A stretch of DNA of 34,671 nucleotides from Terriglobia bacterium (GCA_020073325.1 JAIQFJ010000011.1:1-34671); one strand, 5' to 3'; counted from the stretch's first letter, positions 16,229-24,756 are shown. Numbers and translations are program-made. The notes: a model not told the origin generated them from the sequence alone.

Positions 16229-17809
16229 ATGCGACTGCTGCTTCTCCTCTCCTTCGCCGCTGCTTCCTTCGCACAAGATAAAGCGGATTTACGAGTGGTC
16301 CAACAGATCCGTGACGAGGCCTTCAATCGTTCGCAGGTCATGGAAACGCTCTTCTACCTGACCGACGCCAATGGACCTCGCGTGACCAACTCCAACGGCT
16401 TCAAGGCCGCCGCCGACTGGGTGGTCAAGCGCCTGGAAGGCTACGGACTGATCAACGTCAAGCAGGAACCCTGGGGCGCCTTCGGGCGAAGCTGGAACCT
16501 GACTCACTACGAAGGCCACATGCTGGAGCCGCAGTATTCGCCGCTGATCGGATTCCCGCTGGCGTGGTCGGATGCGACTCCGGGCGTCGTGCGCGGCGAT
16601 GCGCTGCTCGCGCCGCTTTCGACCGAGGCCGACCTCGCGAAATACAAAGGCCAGCTTCGCGGAAAAATGGTCCTCACCATGGCGCCGCACGAGCTGGAAA
16701 TGGCGATGGCTCCCTACGCGCATCGCCTCACCGACGAAGAACTTCGCCAGCGCGCTGAAACGCCCGATCCGTCGCGATTCGCGTTCGGTCCCGGAGCGCC
16801 GGGCGGCCGCGGCCGCGGCAATGCCCCGCCCCAGGATCCCGCCGCGCAGCGCCGTTTCCGCGAACACATGCTTCAATTCCTGATCGACGAAAAACCCGCC
16901 GTGGTCATTATGTTCAGCCCCATTCAGGACGGCGGCACGGTCTTCGGCTCAAGCCTCGGATCGTACAAAGCGGGCGAGCCGCTGCCTCCTCCGGCGGTGC
17001 AACTCGCGGAGGAACATTACAACCGCATCGCGCGCCTGCTCGAACACAAAGTTCCCGTGAAGCTCGAATTCGACATTCGCTCGAAGACCGGCACGCAGGC
17101 GGAGCAGTCCTTCAACATCGTCGCCGAGATCAAGGGCACGAAAAAACCCGACGAGATCGTCATGCTCGGCGGACACTTCGATAGCTGGCAGGGCGGCACC
17201 GGCGCCACCGACAACGCCACCGGCTCGAGCGTCGCCATCGAAGCGATCCGGATCCTGAAAGCCCTGAACCTCCAGATGGACCGCACGGTTCGACTCGCCC
17301 TGTGGAGCGGCGAAGAAGAAGGCTTGCTCGGTTCGATCGCCTATGTGAAAAATCATTTCGCCGATCGCGCGGATATGAAGACCAAGCCCGAATACGGCAA
17401 GCTGGTCGCGTATTTCAATGACGACAACGGCACGGGAAAATTCCGCGGGATCAATCTCGGCGGCAACGATCTGGTGCGGCCCATCTTCGAAGCGTGGATC
17501 AAGCCGTTCAACGACCTGGGCGCGACGGTCGTGGCCGGCGCGAGCGGTCCGACGGATCGCGCGCCGGGCGGCACCGATCATACATCGTTCACCTACGTCG
17601 GCCTGGACGGCTTCGGCTTTTTGCAGGACCCGATGGAATACGCCACGCGCACGCATCACTCCAACATGGACCTCTACGATCGCGTTCAGAAAGGCGACGT
17701 GATGCAGGCCGCCGCAATTGAAGCCGCTTTCGTTTATCACACCGCCGTTCGTCCCGACCCGCTGCCGCGCGCGCCGATGCCGAAGCCGCAGCCGTGGGCG
17801 ACAAGGTAG
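16229..17809 (+). CDS. Secreted M28-family zinc peptidase, paralog 1
   Basis: A 526-residue protein with a signal peptide (MRLLLLLSFAAASFAQ), an N-terminal segment with RVTNSNGFKAAADWVVK, a PA-like inserted domain (about 120-290) holding a Gly/Arg/Pro-rich stretch (GAPGGRGRGNAPP), and an M28 catalytic domain from about 305. Zinc ligands and catalytic residues are visible: H316-F-D318, D328 (GATDNATGSS), the E362-E363-E364 run, an Asp in FNDDNGTG, and H451 (GTDHTSF). The arrangement resembles secreted carboxypeptidase Q-like enzymes that act as amino- or carboxypeptidases on peptides. It is a tandem paralog of 18134-19744. Confidence 0.92.
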   Translation: MRLLLLLSFAAASFAQDKADLRVVQQIRDEAFNRSQVMETLFYLTDANGPRVTNSNGFKAAADWVVKRLEGYGLINVKQEPWGAFGRSWNLTHYEGHMLEPQYSPLIGFPLAWSDATPGVVRGDALLAPLSTEADLAKYKGQLRGKMVLTMAPHELEMAMAPYAHRLTDEELRQRAETPDPSRFAFGPGAPGGRGRGNAPPQDPAAQRRFREHMLQFLIDEKPAVVIMFSPIQDGGTVFGSSLGSYKAGEPLPPPAVQLAEEHYNRIARLLEHKVPVKLEFDIRSKTGTQAEQSFNIVAEIKGTKKPDEIVMLGGHFDSWQGGTGATDNATGSSVAIEAIRILKALNLQMDRTVRLALWSGEEEGLLGSIAYVKNHFADRADMKTKPEYGKLVAYFNDDNGTGKFRGINLGGNDLVRPIFEAWIKPFNDLGATVVAGASGPTDRAPGGTDHTSFTYVGLDGFGFLQDPMEYATRTHHSNMDLYDRVQKGDVMQAAAIEAAFVYHTAVRPDPLPRAPMPKPQPWATR

Positions 17810-17811
17810 TC

Positions 17812-18126
17812 GCGTGAGCAGTCAGTCAATAGCACGCAGAGCCCCCGCGATGACTCGCGGGCCTTTCCTGCTCCCGTATAAACGCCCGGGCAAGCCCCGC
17901 CAGTCATGGCGGGGGTCAGTGCCCCAAAAAGTAACCCCCGCGTGCCCGCGCACGCCCCATAAAGGTAATCGCGTGAGCAGTCAGTCAATAGCACGCAGAG
18001 CCCCCGTGATGACTCGCGGGGCTTTCCTGCTCCCGTATAAACGCCCCGGCAAGCCCCGCCAGTCATGGCGGGGGTCAGTGCCCCAAAAAGTAACCCCCGC
18101 GTGCCCGCGCACGCCTCATAAAGGAT
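17812..18126. repeat. Two tandem copies of a 159-bp intergenic repeat
   Basis: Unit 1 starts at 17812 and unit 2 at 17971, both with GCGTGAGCAGTCAGTCAATA. They agree almost base for base to the CATAAAGG near 17964 and 18122. Each unit holds two hairpins: CCCCCGCGATGACTCGCGGG and CCCCGCCAGTCATGGCGGGG. The array fills the spacer between the paralogous M28 genes. Long open frames cross it on both strands, but they simply repeat the same residues and look non-coding. Confidence 0.9.
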
Positions 18127-18133
18127 TCTGATC

Positions 18134-19744
18134 ATGCGAAAGCTCTTTCTCACGTTCTGCACCATCTCGATCGCCGCGCTCGCCCAGGAAAAGGTCGACC
18201 TCGCGACGCTTCACAAAATTAAAGCCGAAGCGTTCCAACATTCCCAGGTGATGGACACCATGTTCCAGCTCACCGACGTCCACGGCCCGCGGCTCACCAA
18301 TTCGCCTGCCTACTTCGGCGCCGCCGACTGGATCGTCAAGACCATGACCGACTGGGGCATGAAAGCCCACACCGAAAAATGGCCCTTCGGCAAAGGCTGG
18401 GAATTCACGCGCTTCTCGGCGCATCTGGTGGAGCCGCAATATGCGCCCCTGATCGGCTTCCCCCTCGCCTGGACCGCCGGCACCAACGGCGTCGTCAGCG
18501 GTGAGCCGATCCTGATCGAATCGCTGGCCAGCGACGCCGATCTCGAAAAGTACAAGGGCAAGATCAAAGGGAAGATCATCCTGGTGGGCGCGCCGCGAGA
18601 TCTGCAGATGAGCATGACCGCTCTCGGCCGCCGCTACACCGATCAGGAACTGGCCGATCTCTCCATGGCGCCCGATCCCGGCATCGCCGGCCGTGGCCCG
18701 ATCTTCATCGGCGGACCGCAGGGGCGTCCCGGTCAGCCGCAGGCCGGCCCCGGCGGTCCCGGAGGACGCGGCTTCCAGCAGAAACTCCAGAAATTTTATG
18801 CCGAGGAACAGCCCGCCGTGATCGTCCGCGCGGGCACCGGGCATAGCGAAGGCGGCACCGTCTTCGGAGCCTCCGCCGGCGGATCGCGCGATCCCAAGGA
18901 TCCCATCGTTCCCTCGACCGTCCTGATCACGCCCGAGCACTACAACCGCATCGTGCGCCTGATCGATCACAAGATCCCGGTGAAGCTCGAATTCGACGTC
19001 GAAGCGAAGTTCCAGACCGAGCGCACCGATTCGGTCGACGTGGTCGCCGAAATCGAAGGCAATCGCAAGAAGGATGAAATCGTGATGCTCGGCGCGCACC
19101 TCGATAGCTGGCACGCCGGCACCGGCGCCACCGACAATGCCGCCGGCAGCGCCGTGATGATCGAGGCGATGCGCATCCTGAAGTCCCTGGACCTCAAAAT
19201 GGACCGCACCGTTCGCATGGGCCTGTGGGGCGGCGAAGAAGAAGGGCTGCTCGGTTCCCGCGCCTATGTGAAGGAGCACTTCGGCGATCCCGAAACCATG
19301 AAGATCACGTCGGAACACGCCAAGCTTTCCGGTTATTTCAACATCGACAACGGAACCGGAAAAGTCCGCGGCGTCTATCTGCAAGGCAACGACATGATGC
19401 GCCCGATCTTCGAGCAGTGGTTCGAGCCGCTCAAGGACCTGACCAACGGCGCCATCACGATCCGCAACACCGGCGGCACCGATCACCTGTCGTTCGACGC
19501 CGTCGGCCTGCCCGGCTTCCAGTTCATCCAGGACCCGATGGAGTACGACACGCGCACGCATCACTCGAACATGGACACGCTCGATCGAATCCAGAAGGGC
19601 GACATGATGCAGATGTCGGCGATCGTGGCGTCGTTCGTGTACAACACGGCGATGCGCGAAGAGATGCTGCCTCGCAAGCCGCTGCCCAAGCCGCAGCCGA
19701 GGCGCGACGGCGGCGGTCGCGGGCCGACCCAGCAACAGAACTAA
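18134..19744 (+). CDS. Secreted M28-family zinc peptidase, paralog 2
   Basis: A 536-residue paralog of the preceding gene along its whole length: signal peptide (MRKLFLTFCTISIAALAQ), RLTNSPAYFGAADWIVK, a PA-like domain with a longer Gly/Pro-rich insert (GGPQGRPGQPQAGPGGPGGRG near residues 195-215), and an M28 catalytic domain with H322-L-D324, D334, the GEEEGLLG glutamates at about 368-370 and H451 in GTDHLSF. All catalytic residues are kept, so both copies should be active. The start lies eight bases after the end of the tandem repeat array, so the repeat makes up its whole upstream region, including any promoter. Confidence 0.92.
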   Translation: MRKLFLTFCTISIAALAQEKVDLATLHKIKAEAFQHSQVMDTMFQLTDVHGPRLTNSPAYFGAADWIVKTMTDWGMKAHTEKWPFGKGWEFTRFSAHLVEPQYAPLIGFPLAWTAGTNGVVSGEPILIESLASDADLEKYKGKIKGKIILVGAPRDLQMSMTALGRRYTDQELADLSMAPDPGIAGRGPIFIGGPQGRPGQPQAGPGGPGGRGFQQKLQKFYAEEQPAVIVRAGTGHSEGGTVFGASAGGSRDPKDPIVPSTVLITPEHYNRIVRLIDHKIPVKLEFDVEAKFQTERTDSVDVVAEIEGNRKKDEIVMLGAHLDSWHAGTGATDNAAGSAVMIEAMRILKSLDLKMDRTVRMGLWGGEEEGLLGSRAYVKEHFGDPETMKITSEHAKLSGYFNIDNGTGKVRGVYLQGNDMMRPIFEQWFEPLKDLTNGAITIRNTGGTDHLSFDAVGLPGFQFIQDPMEYDTRTHHSNMDTLDRIQKGDMMQMSAIVASFVYNTAMREEMLPRKPLPKPQPRRDGGGRGPTQQQN

Positions 19745-19819
19745 TCGCCGTGCCGCCAGCGGGCTTTCCATCCGTGAACGCCCGCACTTGCCGACCCCGC
19801 TCTTTCAGTAAGCGGGCAG

Positions 19820-19850
19820 CCGCGGCCGTAAGGCCGGGGTTCGAAACACG
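19820..19850. repeat. Dispersed GC-rich palindromic repeat, family B, copy 2
   Basis: GGCCGTAAGGCCGGGGTTC (19824-19842) matches 3682-3700 with one difference. It lies in the 204-base spacer between the M28 gene and the response regulator, which holds nothing else I can identify. Confidence 0.55.
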
Positions 19851-19948
19851 TATTCTTTCCCAACCCGATTCAATGCTAGAGTAGTCTCTTGTTACGCTCC
19901 TCTCCGCTGTTCCCGTAGTGAATGACTCTCAGTATCCAGGACGGAATT

Positions 19949-20482
19949 ATGGAATCCAAGGACCTGAGGATTTTTGTCGTCGAGGACAATCTCAGCGATG
20001 TCCTTCTGATCCAGGAAGCGCTGAACGCCCGCGGCATTCAGGCCAAACTCCAGATCGCCGTCGAGGGTGAACGGGCCATGCAGGATCTGGCCGCAATGGG
20101 CCTGGCCGACGTCCCCCACCTGATCATCGTCGACCTGAATCTTCCGCGCGTGAACGGACTCCAACTGCTGCGCGCCATCCGCAGGAATCTGAAGTTCACC
20201 GCGACACCGGTGATGGTGCTGACGTCCTCCCGCTCTTCGCAGGATCGCGTGGAGGCTGAAAAGCTGGGCGCGACGGCCTACGTCAGCAAGCCCGGGAGCC
20301 TCGACGAGTTTCTGGGCCATGTAGGAGAAACCATCCAGCGGCTGCTGGCAAATCGCGCCGCCGACGCGGCCTTCAGGCGGGGAGCACGGCGAGAGCACCG
20401 CTTTCCAACAATCCGTCGCCATGCAATCCCGCGATGCGCACGTCCACCAGCAGGTTCGCGGCGCGCGGCGCGGCGAGCCTGA
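19949..20482 (+). CDS. Single-domain (Rcp1/CheY-like) response regulator with an antisense-derived tail
   Basis: A receiver domain with all key residues: E12-D13 in FVVEDN, phospho-acceptor D62 in IIVDLNLPRVNG, the conserved Ser/Thr in VLTSSRS, and K114 in YVSKPG. The LPRVNGLQLL phrase and the short length resemble Rcp1-type regulators paired with phytochrome-like or hybrid histidine kinases; no kinase is nearby. ATG 19949 is preferred to 19922 because AGGACGG sits upstream. The domain should end near residue 140, but the frame stays open to 177; residues after about 142 lie antisense to the 3' end of mtaB and are Arg/Ala rich. This tail may be a product of stop-codon loss. Confidence 0.88.
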   Translation: MESKDLRIFVVEDNLSDVLLIQEALNARGIQAKLQIAVEGERAMQDLAAMGLADVPHLIIVDLNLPRVNGLQLLRAIRRNLKFTATPVMVLTSSRSSQDRVEAEKLGATAYVSKPGSLDEFLGHVGETIQRLLANRAADAAFRRGARREHRFPTIRRHAIPRCARPPAGSRRAARRA

Positions 20483-21659
20483 TCTTCAAATAGTTCTCGC
20501 TTAACGCGCCCTCATCGAGCGTCACCGCCGACAGGGTTTTCCCGATCATCGATCGCCGGTATTCCAGATTTTTCGCTGCCGCAAGCTCGCGCAGCACGCG
20601 TGTCCGGTCTTTCCGCACGGCTACGGGAACCTGCTGCGCCGATTCCGCCGCCGGCGTTCCCGGACGCTCGGAATACGTGAACACGTGAAGATAGGTGAAC
20701 GGAAGGCTGGCGATAAACGCGCGCGACTCCTCGAACTCCGCGTCCGTCTCGCCCGGAAATCCCGTCATCACGTCGGCCCCCACCGCGCACCACGGCATCA
20801 GCGCGCGCGCCTTCGCGATTCGATCCGCGTAGTGCCGCGGCCGGTATTTGCGATGCATCCTGCGCAGCACGCGGTCCGATCCCGATTGCAGCGGCGCATG
20901 CACATGCTTGGCGATGCGCGGCGAGTCCGCCATCAATCCCAGCAGGTCGTCTGAAAAATCCATCGGCTCGACCGAGCTGAGCCGCAGCCGCTCGACTTCC
21001 GTCTCCCCCAGCAGCCGCCGCACCAGGTCCACCAGCCGCACGCGCCCGTCGAGATCGCGTCCCCAGCGCCCCAGGTTGATACCGCTCAGCACCACTTCAC
21101 GATATTTCGCCGCCAGCGTGCGCACCTGATCGATCACCTGGTCCGGCGTCGCGCTGCGGCTTCTGCCGCGCACGAACGGAATAATGCAGAACGAGCAGCG
21201 GTTGTTGCAGCCATCCTGAATTTTCAGATTGGGCCGCGTCCGGTCGCCCATCGCGTCATCGACCGGAGCCGAGAGAAAATCGCGCTGCTCGAAAATGTCG
21301 CCGATGTGGATTTGAGAATGATAGGGCGTCGAAACCAGATCGGGGATGTGTGTCTTATGCGAATTACCGACCACCAGCGTGACGCCTTCCATGGCCGCCA
21401 GTTCTTCCGGAGCGCGTTGCGCGTAACAACCGGTCACCAGAATCCGCGCCGCGGGACTTTCGCGATGAATCCGCCGCACCGTCTGCCGCACCTCGTCGTC
21501 GGCCGTCGCCGTCACGGTACACGTGTTCAGGACCACAAGGTCGGCATCGGCGGCGCTGCCCGACGGAGCCATGCCCTTCGCCGCCAGCCCGGCTTCGATG
21601 GCCGCTCCATCCGCCTGCGACGCGCGGCATCCGAAATTCTTGATCCAGAACCGTTCCAA
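20373..21659 (-). CDS. mtaB: tRNA t6A37 methylthiotransferase MtaB
   Basis: A 428-residue radical SAM methylthiotransferase. The N-terminal UPF0004 domain supplies three cysteines for one [4Fe-4S] cluster (C11 in NFGCRASQADG, C47 in NTCTVT, C78 in VTGCYAQR). The radical SAM domain has C151-x3-C155-x2-C158 in QDGCNNRCSFC followed by IIPFVRGRSRS, the phrase that separates MtaB from MiaB and RimO. The C-terminal part is short and TRAM-like. It converts t6A at position 37 of ANN-decoding tRNAs to ms2t6A. The start is TTG, with TAGAAT about 12 bases upstream. The 3' end overlaps the response regulator frame by 110 bases. Confidence 0.93.
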   Translation of the reverse strand: MERFWIKNFGCRASQADGAAIEAGLAAKGMAPSGSAADADLVVLNTCTVTATADDEVRQTVRRIHRESPAARILVTGCYAQRAPEELAAMEGVTLVVGNSHKTHIPDLVSTPYHSQIHIGDIFEQRDFLSAPVDDAMGDRTRPNLKIQDGCNNRCSFCIIPFVRGRSRSATPDQVIDQVRTLAAKYREVVLSGINLGRWGRDLDGRVRLVDLVRRLLGETEVERLRLSSVEPMDFSDDLLGLMADSPRIAKHVHAPLQSGSDRVLRRMHRKYRPRHYADRIAKARALMPWCAVGADVMTGFPGETDAEFEESRAFIASLPFTYLHVFTYSERPGTPAAESAQQVPVAVRKDRTRVLRELAAAKNLEYRRSMIGKTLSAVTLDEGALSENYLKIRLAAPRAANLLVDVRIAGLHGDGLLESGALAVLPA

Positions 21660-21917
21660 GTCTTTATTCTATCCTCCGCCTGCGAAGAGCGCCGCTCGGG
21701 TCCATGTAACGTCAGCGGAGCTACCAAGCATTGGGCCGGTTTTTCGCAGCTATCTGCTTGCATTCTAAAGGCTTGAGCCGGAAACCGTTCGACGTCGGCA
21801 TGTAGCCGTCCAATGCATCCAGCGGCCTTTCGATTCATTCAGGTAGGTGCTCCCCGGAGCGTCTAATATACTGAATCGTCGTTTAATCTCAACTGGGAAA
21901 GCCCTTCAGAACAAACA

Positions 21918-24020
21918 ATGACCAAACCCATCAAGCATGTCGAAAAGGCTGTCGCCGTCGCGGCCAACGCCGCCTGGTTCGTATTTGACAAGCTGAACTC
22001 GATCAAGCCGAATCCGTCGTTCACTCCGAAGTGGTCGGATAAGCCGTTGCTGAAGAGCTGGGAAAAGCAGAAGCCGAAGCTGGGCTGGCCGCGCGAAACC
22101 GATTCGCTGTGTCCCAAGTGTATCCCTGAGCTGCGTCAGCAGATCCTCGATGGAAAACTGCCGGTCGACATTCTCAAGGACGAGAAGCGCGGCGAAATCA
22201 AAGCGCGCATTATCGAAAAAGACGGCAAAATCGTGATGGTGAAGGAATGCCCGGTGCATGGGGAGTTTGAAGACCTCATGTCGATCGACCCGGCGTTCAG
22301 CCAGCACCTGGAAGATGTTTTCCCCGGCCGCGACATCCGCGCGCACAACGATGAAGCGCTGCACGACCACGGCTCCTCGACCATCACGCACGGCCGCGGA
22401 TCGGTCCTGACCATCGACCTGACGAATCGCTGCAACATGATGTGCGATCCGTGCTTCATGGATGCGAACCAGGTCGGCTTCGTGCATGAGCTGAGCTGGG
22501 AAGAGATCAAGACGCTGCTCGACAACGCGATGTCGATCAAGCCGCGCCGCCAGCTTTCGGTGCAGTTCTCGGGCGGCGAGCCGACCCTTTCCCCCTACTT
22601 CCTGGATGCGGTAAAGTATTGCCGCAAAATCGGTTATCAGAGCGTCCAGGCCGCGACCAACGGGATCGAGTTCGCCAAGAAACCGGAGTTCGCCAAACAA
22701 GCGGCGGAAGCGGGCTTGCGCTACGCCTATCTCCAGTTCGACGGCATCGGCAATGAGGCCAACTCGCACCGCGCCGTCGGCAACCTGTTCGATGTGAAGC
22801 TGCGCGCGATCGAAAATCTGTATAGCGCGGGCGTCGACATCGTCCCGGTGATCACGCTGATCAACGGCGTGAACAATGAGCAGGTGGGCGCGGTGGTCCG
22901 TTTCGCGCTCGACAATCCCAAGAAAATTCCGTTCCTCAGCTTCCAGCCGGTTTCCTTTACCGGTCGCGACGAAGCCGTGACCGACGAACGCAGACAAGCT
23001 CAGCGCTACACGCTGTCGCACCTGGCGCACGATGTGAAGAGCCAGACCGGCCTCGGCGAGCCGGTGCGCGACTGGTTCCCGATCAGCTTCATGTCGACGT
23101 TCTCCGATTTCGCGGATCTGGTCCACGGGCCGAACGCGGATTGGGGCCAGCTCTCCTGCGGCTGCCACCCGAACTGCGGCATCGGCATGGCCGTGATGTG
23201 CGACAAGGAAACCAAGGAATACCGTCCGGTGACGGCGTTCCTGAATGCCGACCAGCTTGCGAAAGACGTGGCCCGGATCAACGACGCGGCGCGCAGCAAG
23301 CGCATGTCGGTAATCGGGGTGTCGCTCGCGCTGCTGCGCAACTACAATCCCTACGAAGCTCCCACGCACTTCCGCCTGAGCGACCTGATCGCCAAGTTCG
23401 ACAAGTGCTTCGGCATGACCAACAAGAAGTACGGCAAAGTGACGGGCGACCGGACCATGGCCGATATCCAGCAGCGCCGCGCCGATCGCTGGAACTTCCT
23501 GTTCATCGCCGGCATGTGGTTCCAGGATCTGTTCAACTACGATTTCCGCCGTACCGAGCAGTGCATCATCCCCTACGCGACGCAGGAAGGCGAAATTTCC
23601 TTCTGCGCGTACAACACCGGCGTCGGCTGGCGCAACATCGTCGAGAAGATGCACATGACGGCGACGCTCACCAAGTGGTACGAAGAGAAGGGCCGCCACG
23701 AAATCATCGCCGGCGGCAAAGCGGTCAACCTGCCGTCGAAAGAGCACACGCTGGTGCTGCGTGCCGAAGACGTCAACAAGGAACGCCAGCACGACCTGGA
23801 CGAAAAAGGCATCGCCAAGACGGCCCGCGAAGAGAAACTCCGGGCCCGCGACGCGAAGCTGAAGGAACAGGCCAAGGACGCGCAGATGATGAAGATGTAT
23901 CGCGAACACGTCCTCGGCGAAAAGCCCCAGGCGGATGTAGTGCCGCTCGGCTCCATCGCTCCGGCTGCTCCGAAGGCGGATAAAACCAAGACTGAAGAAG
24001 TCGGCTCGTTCGGCGACTAA
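21918..24020 (+). CDS. Tes/MSS-like radical SAM protein with N-terminal rubredoxin-like motif
   Basis: A 700-residue enzyme. C65-PK-C68 and C111-P-V-H114-G form the rubredoxin-like iron site known from tetraether lipid synthase (Tes). The radical SAM motif is C172-x3-C176-x2-C179 (LTNRCNMMCDPC). QFSGGEPTLSP (the GGE motif for SAM) follows. Further cysteines suited to auxiliary clusters lie at C414/C416/C420 (SCGCHPNC), in KFDKCFG, in TEQCIIPYAT and in ISFCAYN. The last 80 residues are charged and probably coiled coil. Tes joins lipid tails at methyl carbons; bacterial relatives are linked to membrane-spanning diabolic-type lipids, which acidobacteria make. The lipid role is an inference. TATACT at 21867 may be the -10 box. 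The gene is closed by a strong terminator. Confidence 0.85.
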   Translation: MTKPIKHVEKAVAVAANAAWFVFDKLNSIKPNPSFTPKWSDKPLLKSWEKQKPKLGWPRETDSLCPKCIPELRQQILDGKLPVDILKDEKRGEIKARIIEKDGKIVMVKECPVHGEFEDLMSIDPAFSQHLEDVFPGRDIRAHNDEALHDHGSSTITHGRGSVLTIDLTNRCNMMCDPCFMDANQVGFVHELSWEEIKTLLDNAMSIKPRRQLSVQFSGGEPTLSPYFLDAVKYCRKIGYQSVQAATNGIEFAKKPEFAKQAAEAGLRYAYLQFDGIGNEANSHRAVGNLFDVKLRAIENLYSAGVDIVPVITLINGVNNEQVGAVVRFALDNPKKIPFLSFQPVSFTGRDEAVTDERRQAQRYTLSHLAHDVKSQTGLGEPVRDWFPISFMSTFSDFADLVHGPNADWGQLSCGCHPNCGIGMAVMCDKETKEYRPVTAFLNADQLAKDVARINDAARSKRMSVIGVSLALLRNYNPYEAPTHFRLSDLIAKFDKCFGMTNKKYGKVTGDRTMADIQQRRADRWNFLFIAGMWFQDLFNYDFRRTEQCIIPYATQEGEISFCAYNTGVGWRNIVEKMHMTATLTKWYEEKGRHEIIAGGKAVNLPSKEHTLVLRAEDVNKERQHDLDEKGIAKTAREEKLRARDAKLKEQAKDAQMMKMYREHVLGEKPQADVVPLGSIAPAAPKADKTKTEEVGSFGD

Positions 24021-24043
24021 CTCCTAACCCAGGTTTGGAATCG

Positions 24044-24074
24044 CGGCCTCCCGATTCGTCGGGAGGCCGTTTTT
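24044..24074 (+). terminator. Strong intrinsic terminator after the radical SAM gene
   Basis: A perfect ten-base stem CGGCCTCCCG (24044-24053) / CGGGAGGCCG (24060-24069) with a six-base loop and a following TTTTT (24070-24074). It begins 24 bases after the stop codon. Confidence 0.93.
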
Positions 24075-24154
24075 GTTTATGGCAGGCGCTTCAGCGCAGG
24101 CCGGAAAATCGCTGGCCTTCCTCGAAAACCCGCGACGGTCCGTGTCGCGCGGGG

Positions 24155-24445
24155 ATGATGGCGAGCCCTCAAGACTACCGCTGGTCGAGCGCGGCCGTCC
24201 ATCTGGGCCTGCGCGGCGACGAGTACAACCTGATCGACCTGGCATATTGGGAGCGCTCCGGCGGAGCCGAAACGTGGAGGGAAATGTTCTCGGCTCCAGC
24301 CGTCGAGGAGCAGCTCGAGCAACTACGAAAGTGCACGTACGGCGGGCGTCCCTACGGCGGTCAAGATTTCGTGGCGAGGATCGAGGAGGACTCTGGCCGG
24401 AGGTGGAAGCGGGACGGATCGCAAAGACTCGCAAGAACCGCATAA
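24155..24445 (+). pseudogene. C-terminal fragment of a REP-associated tyrosine transposase (RAYT)
   Basis: The frame encodes RAGMMASPQDYRWSSAAVHL, the block that follows the catalytic domain in RAYT (Y1_Tnp, TnpA-REP) proteins, then a family-like tail with YWERSGGAETWREMF, EQLEQLRKCTYGGRPYGG and FVARIEEDSGRRW. The upstream catalytic part, with HUH histidines and the active tyrosine, is missing, and the open frame before 24155 does not look like it. It is followed by TTGGGACAG / CTGTCCCCAA, an inverted repeat at 24453-24479 that may be the element's end. RAYTs move REP palindromes, and REP-like elements are present in this window. Confidence 0.75.
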
Positions 24446-24480
24446 AATAGGGTTGGGACAGACAATAGACTGTCCCCAAA

Positions 24481-24756
24481 ATGAACAATGATGCGAGTCG
24501 CGTCAGGCTGTCCCCATCAGCCCCCATCAGCCCGTCCCCATCAGCCCGCACGACTCAAGAAGTAGCACGCTGGCTCGGCCTCTCATCTCGGACGATTTGT
24601 CTTTGGGCTGAATGTGGCGAAATTCCGGGGTTTAAAGTCGGGCGTCAGTGGCGGTTCGAGGTTGACGCTCTTGAAACATGGCTTCGTGGGAAAGGAGGCG
24701 CGCTGGTTTCCCAGTTCTCGACCTACGCCCGCCCTACCCGGCGAAGTCAGGAATGA
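24481..24756 (+). CDS. Excisionase/MerR-like HTH protein
   Basis: A 91-residue protein with one HTH_17-type domain at about 23-72: TTQEVARWLGLSSRTICLW, then GEIPGFKVGRQWRFEVDALETWL, the wing phrase of DNA-binding excisionase-family proteins. The N-terminal 22 residues are encoded by a short repeat (CCCATCAGCC three times within 24513-24547) and look like low-complexity additions, so the true start is uncertain. It directly follows the RAYT fragment. No integrase lies beside it, so it may be a remnant or a stand-alone regulator. Confidence 0.65.
   Translation: MNNDASRVRLSPSAPISPSPSARTTQEVARWLGLSSRTICLWAECGEIPGFKVGRQWRFEVDALETWLRGKGGALVSQFSTYARPTRRSQE

Noticed and set aside
17812-18126. CRISPR array
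   Set aside because: Only two long, adjacent, near-identical units with internal hairpins and no variable spacers.
17718-18165. Open frames on both strands across the tandem repeat
   Set aside because: They encode the same residues twice because the DNA is repeated, have no start signals, and overlap an established peptidase end.
18116-19771. 551-codon minus-strand open frame opposite the second M28 gene
   Set aside because: Shadow of a catalytic domain with all zinc ligands on the plus strand.
21906-23909. 667-codon minus-strand open frame opposite the radical SAM gene
   Set aside because: No family features and typical shadow composition; the plus strand has complete radical SAM motifs.
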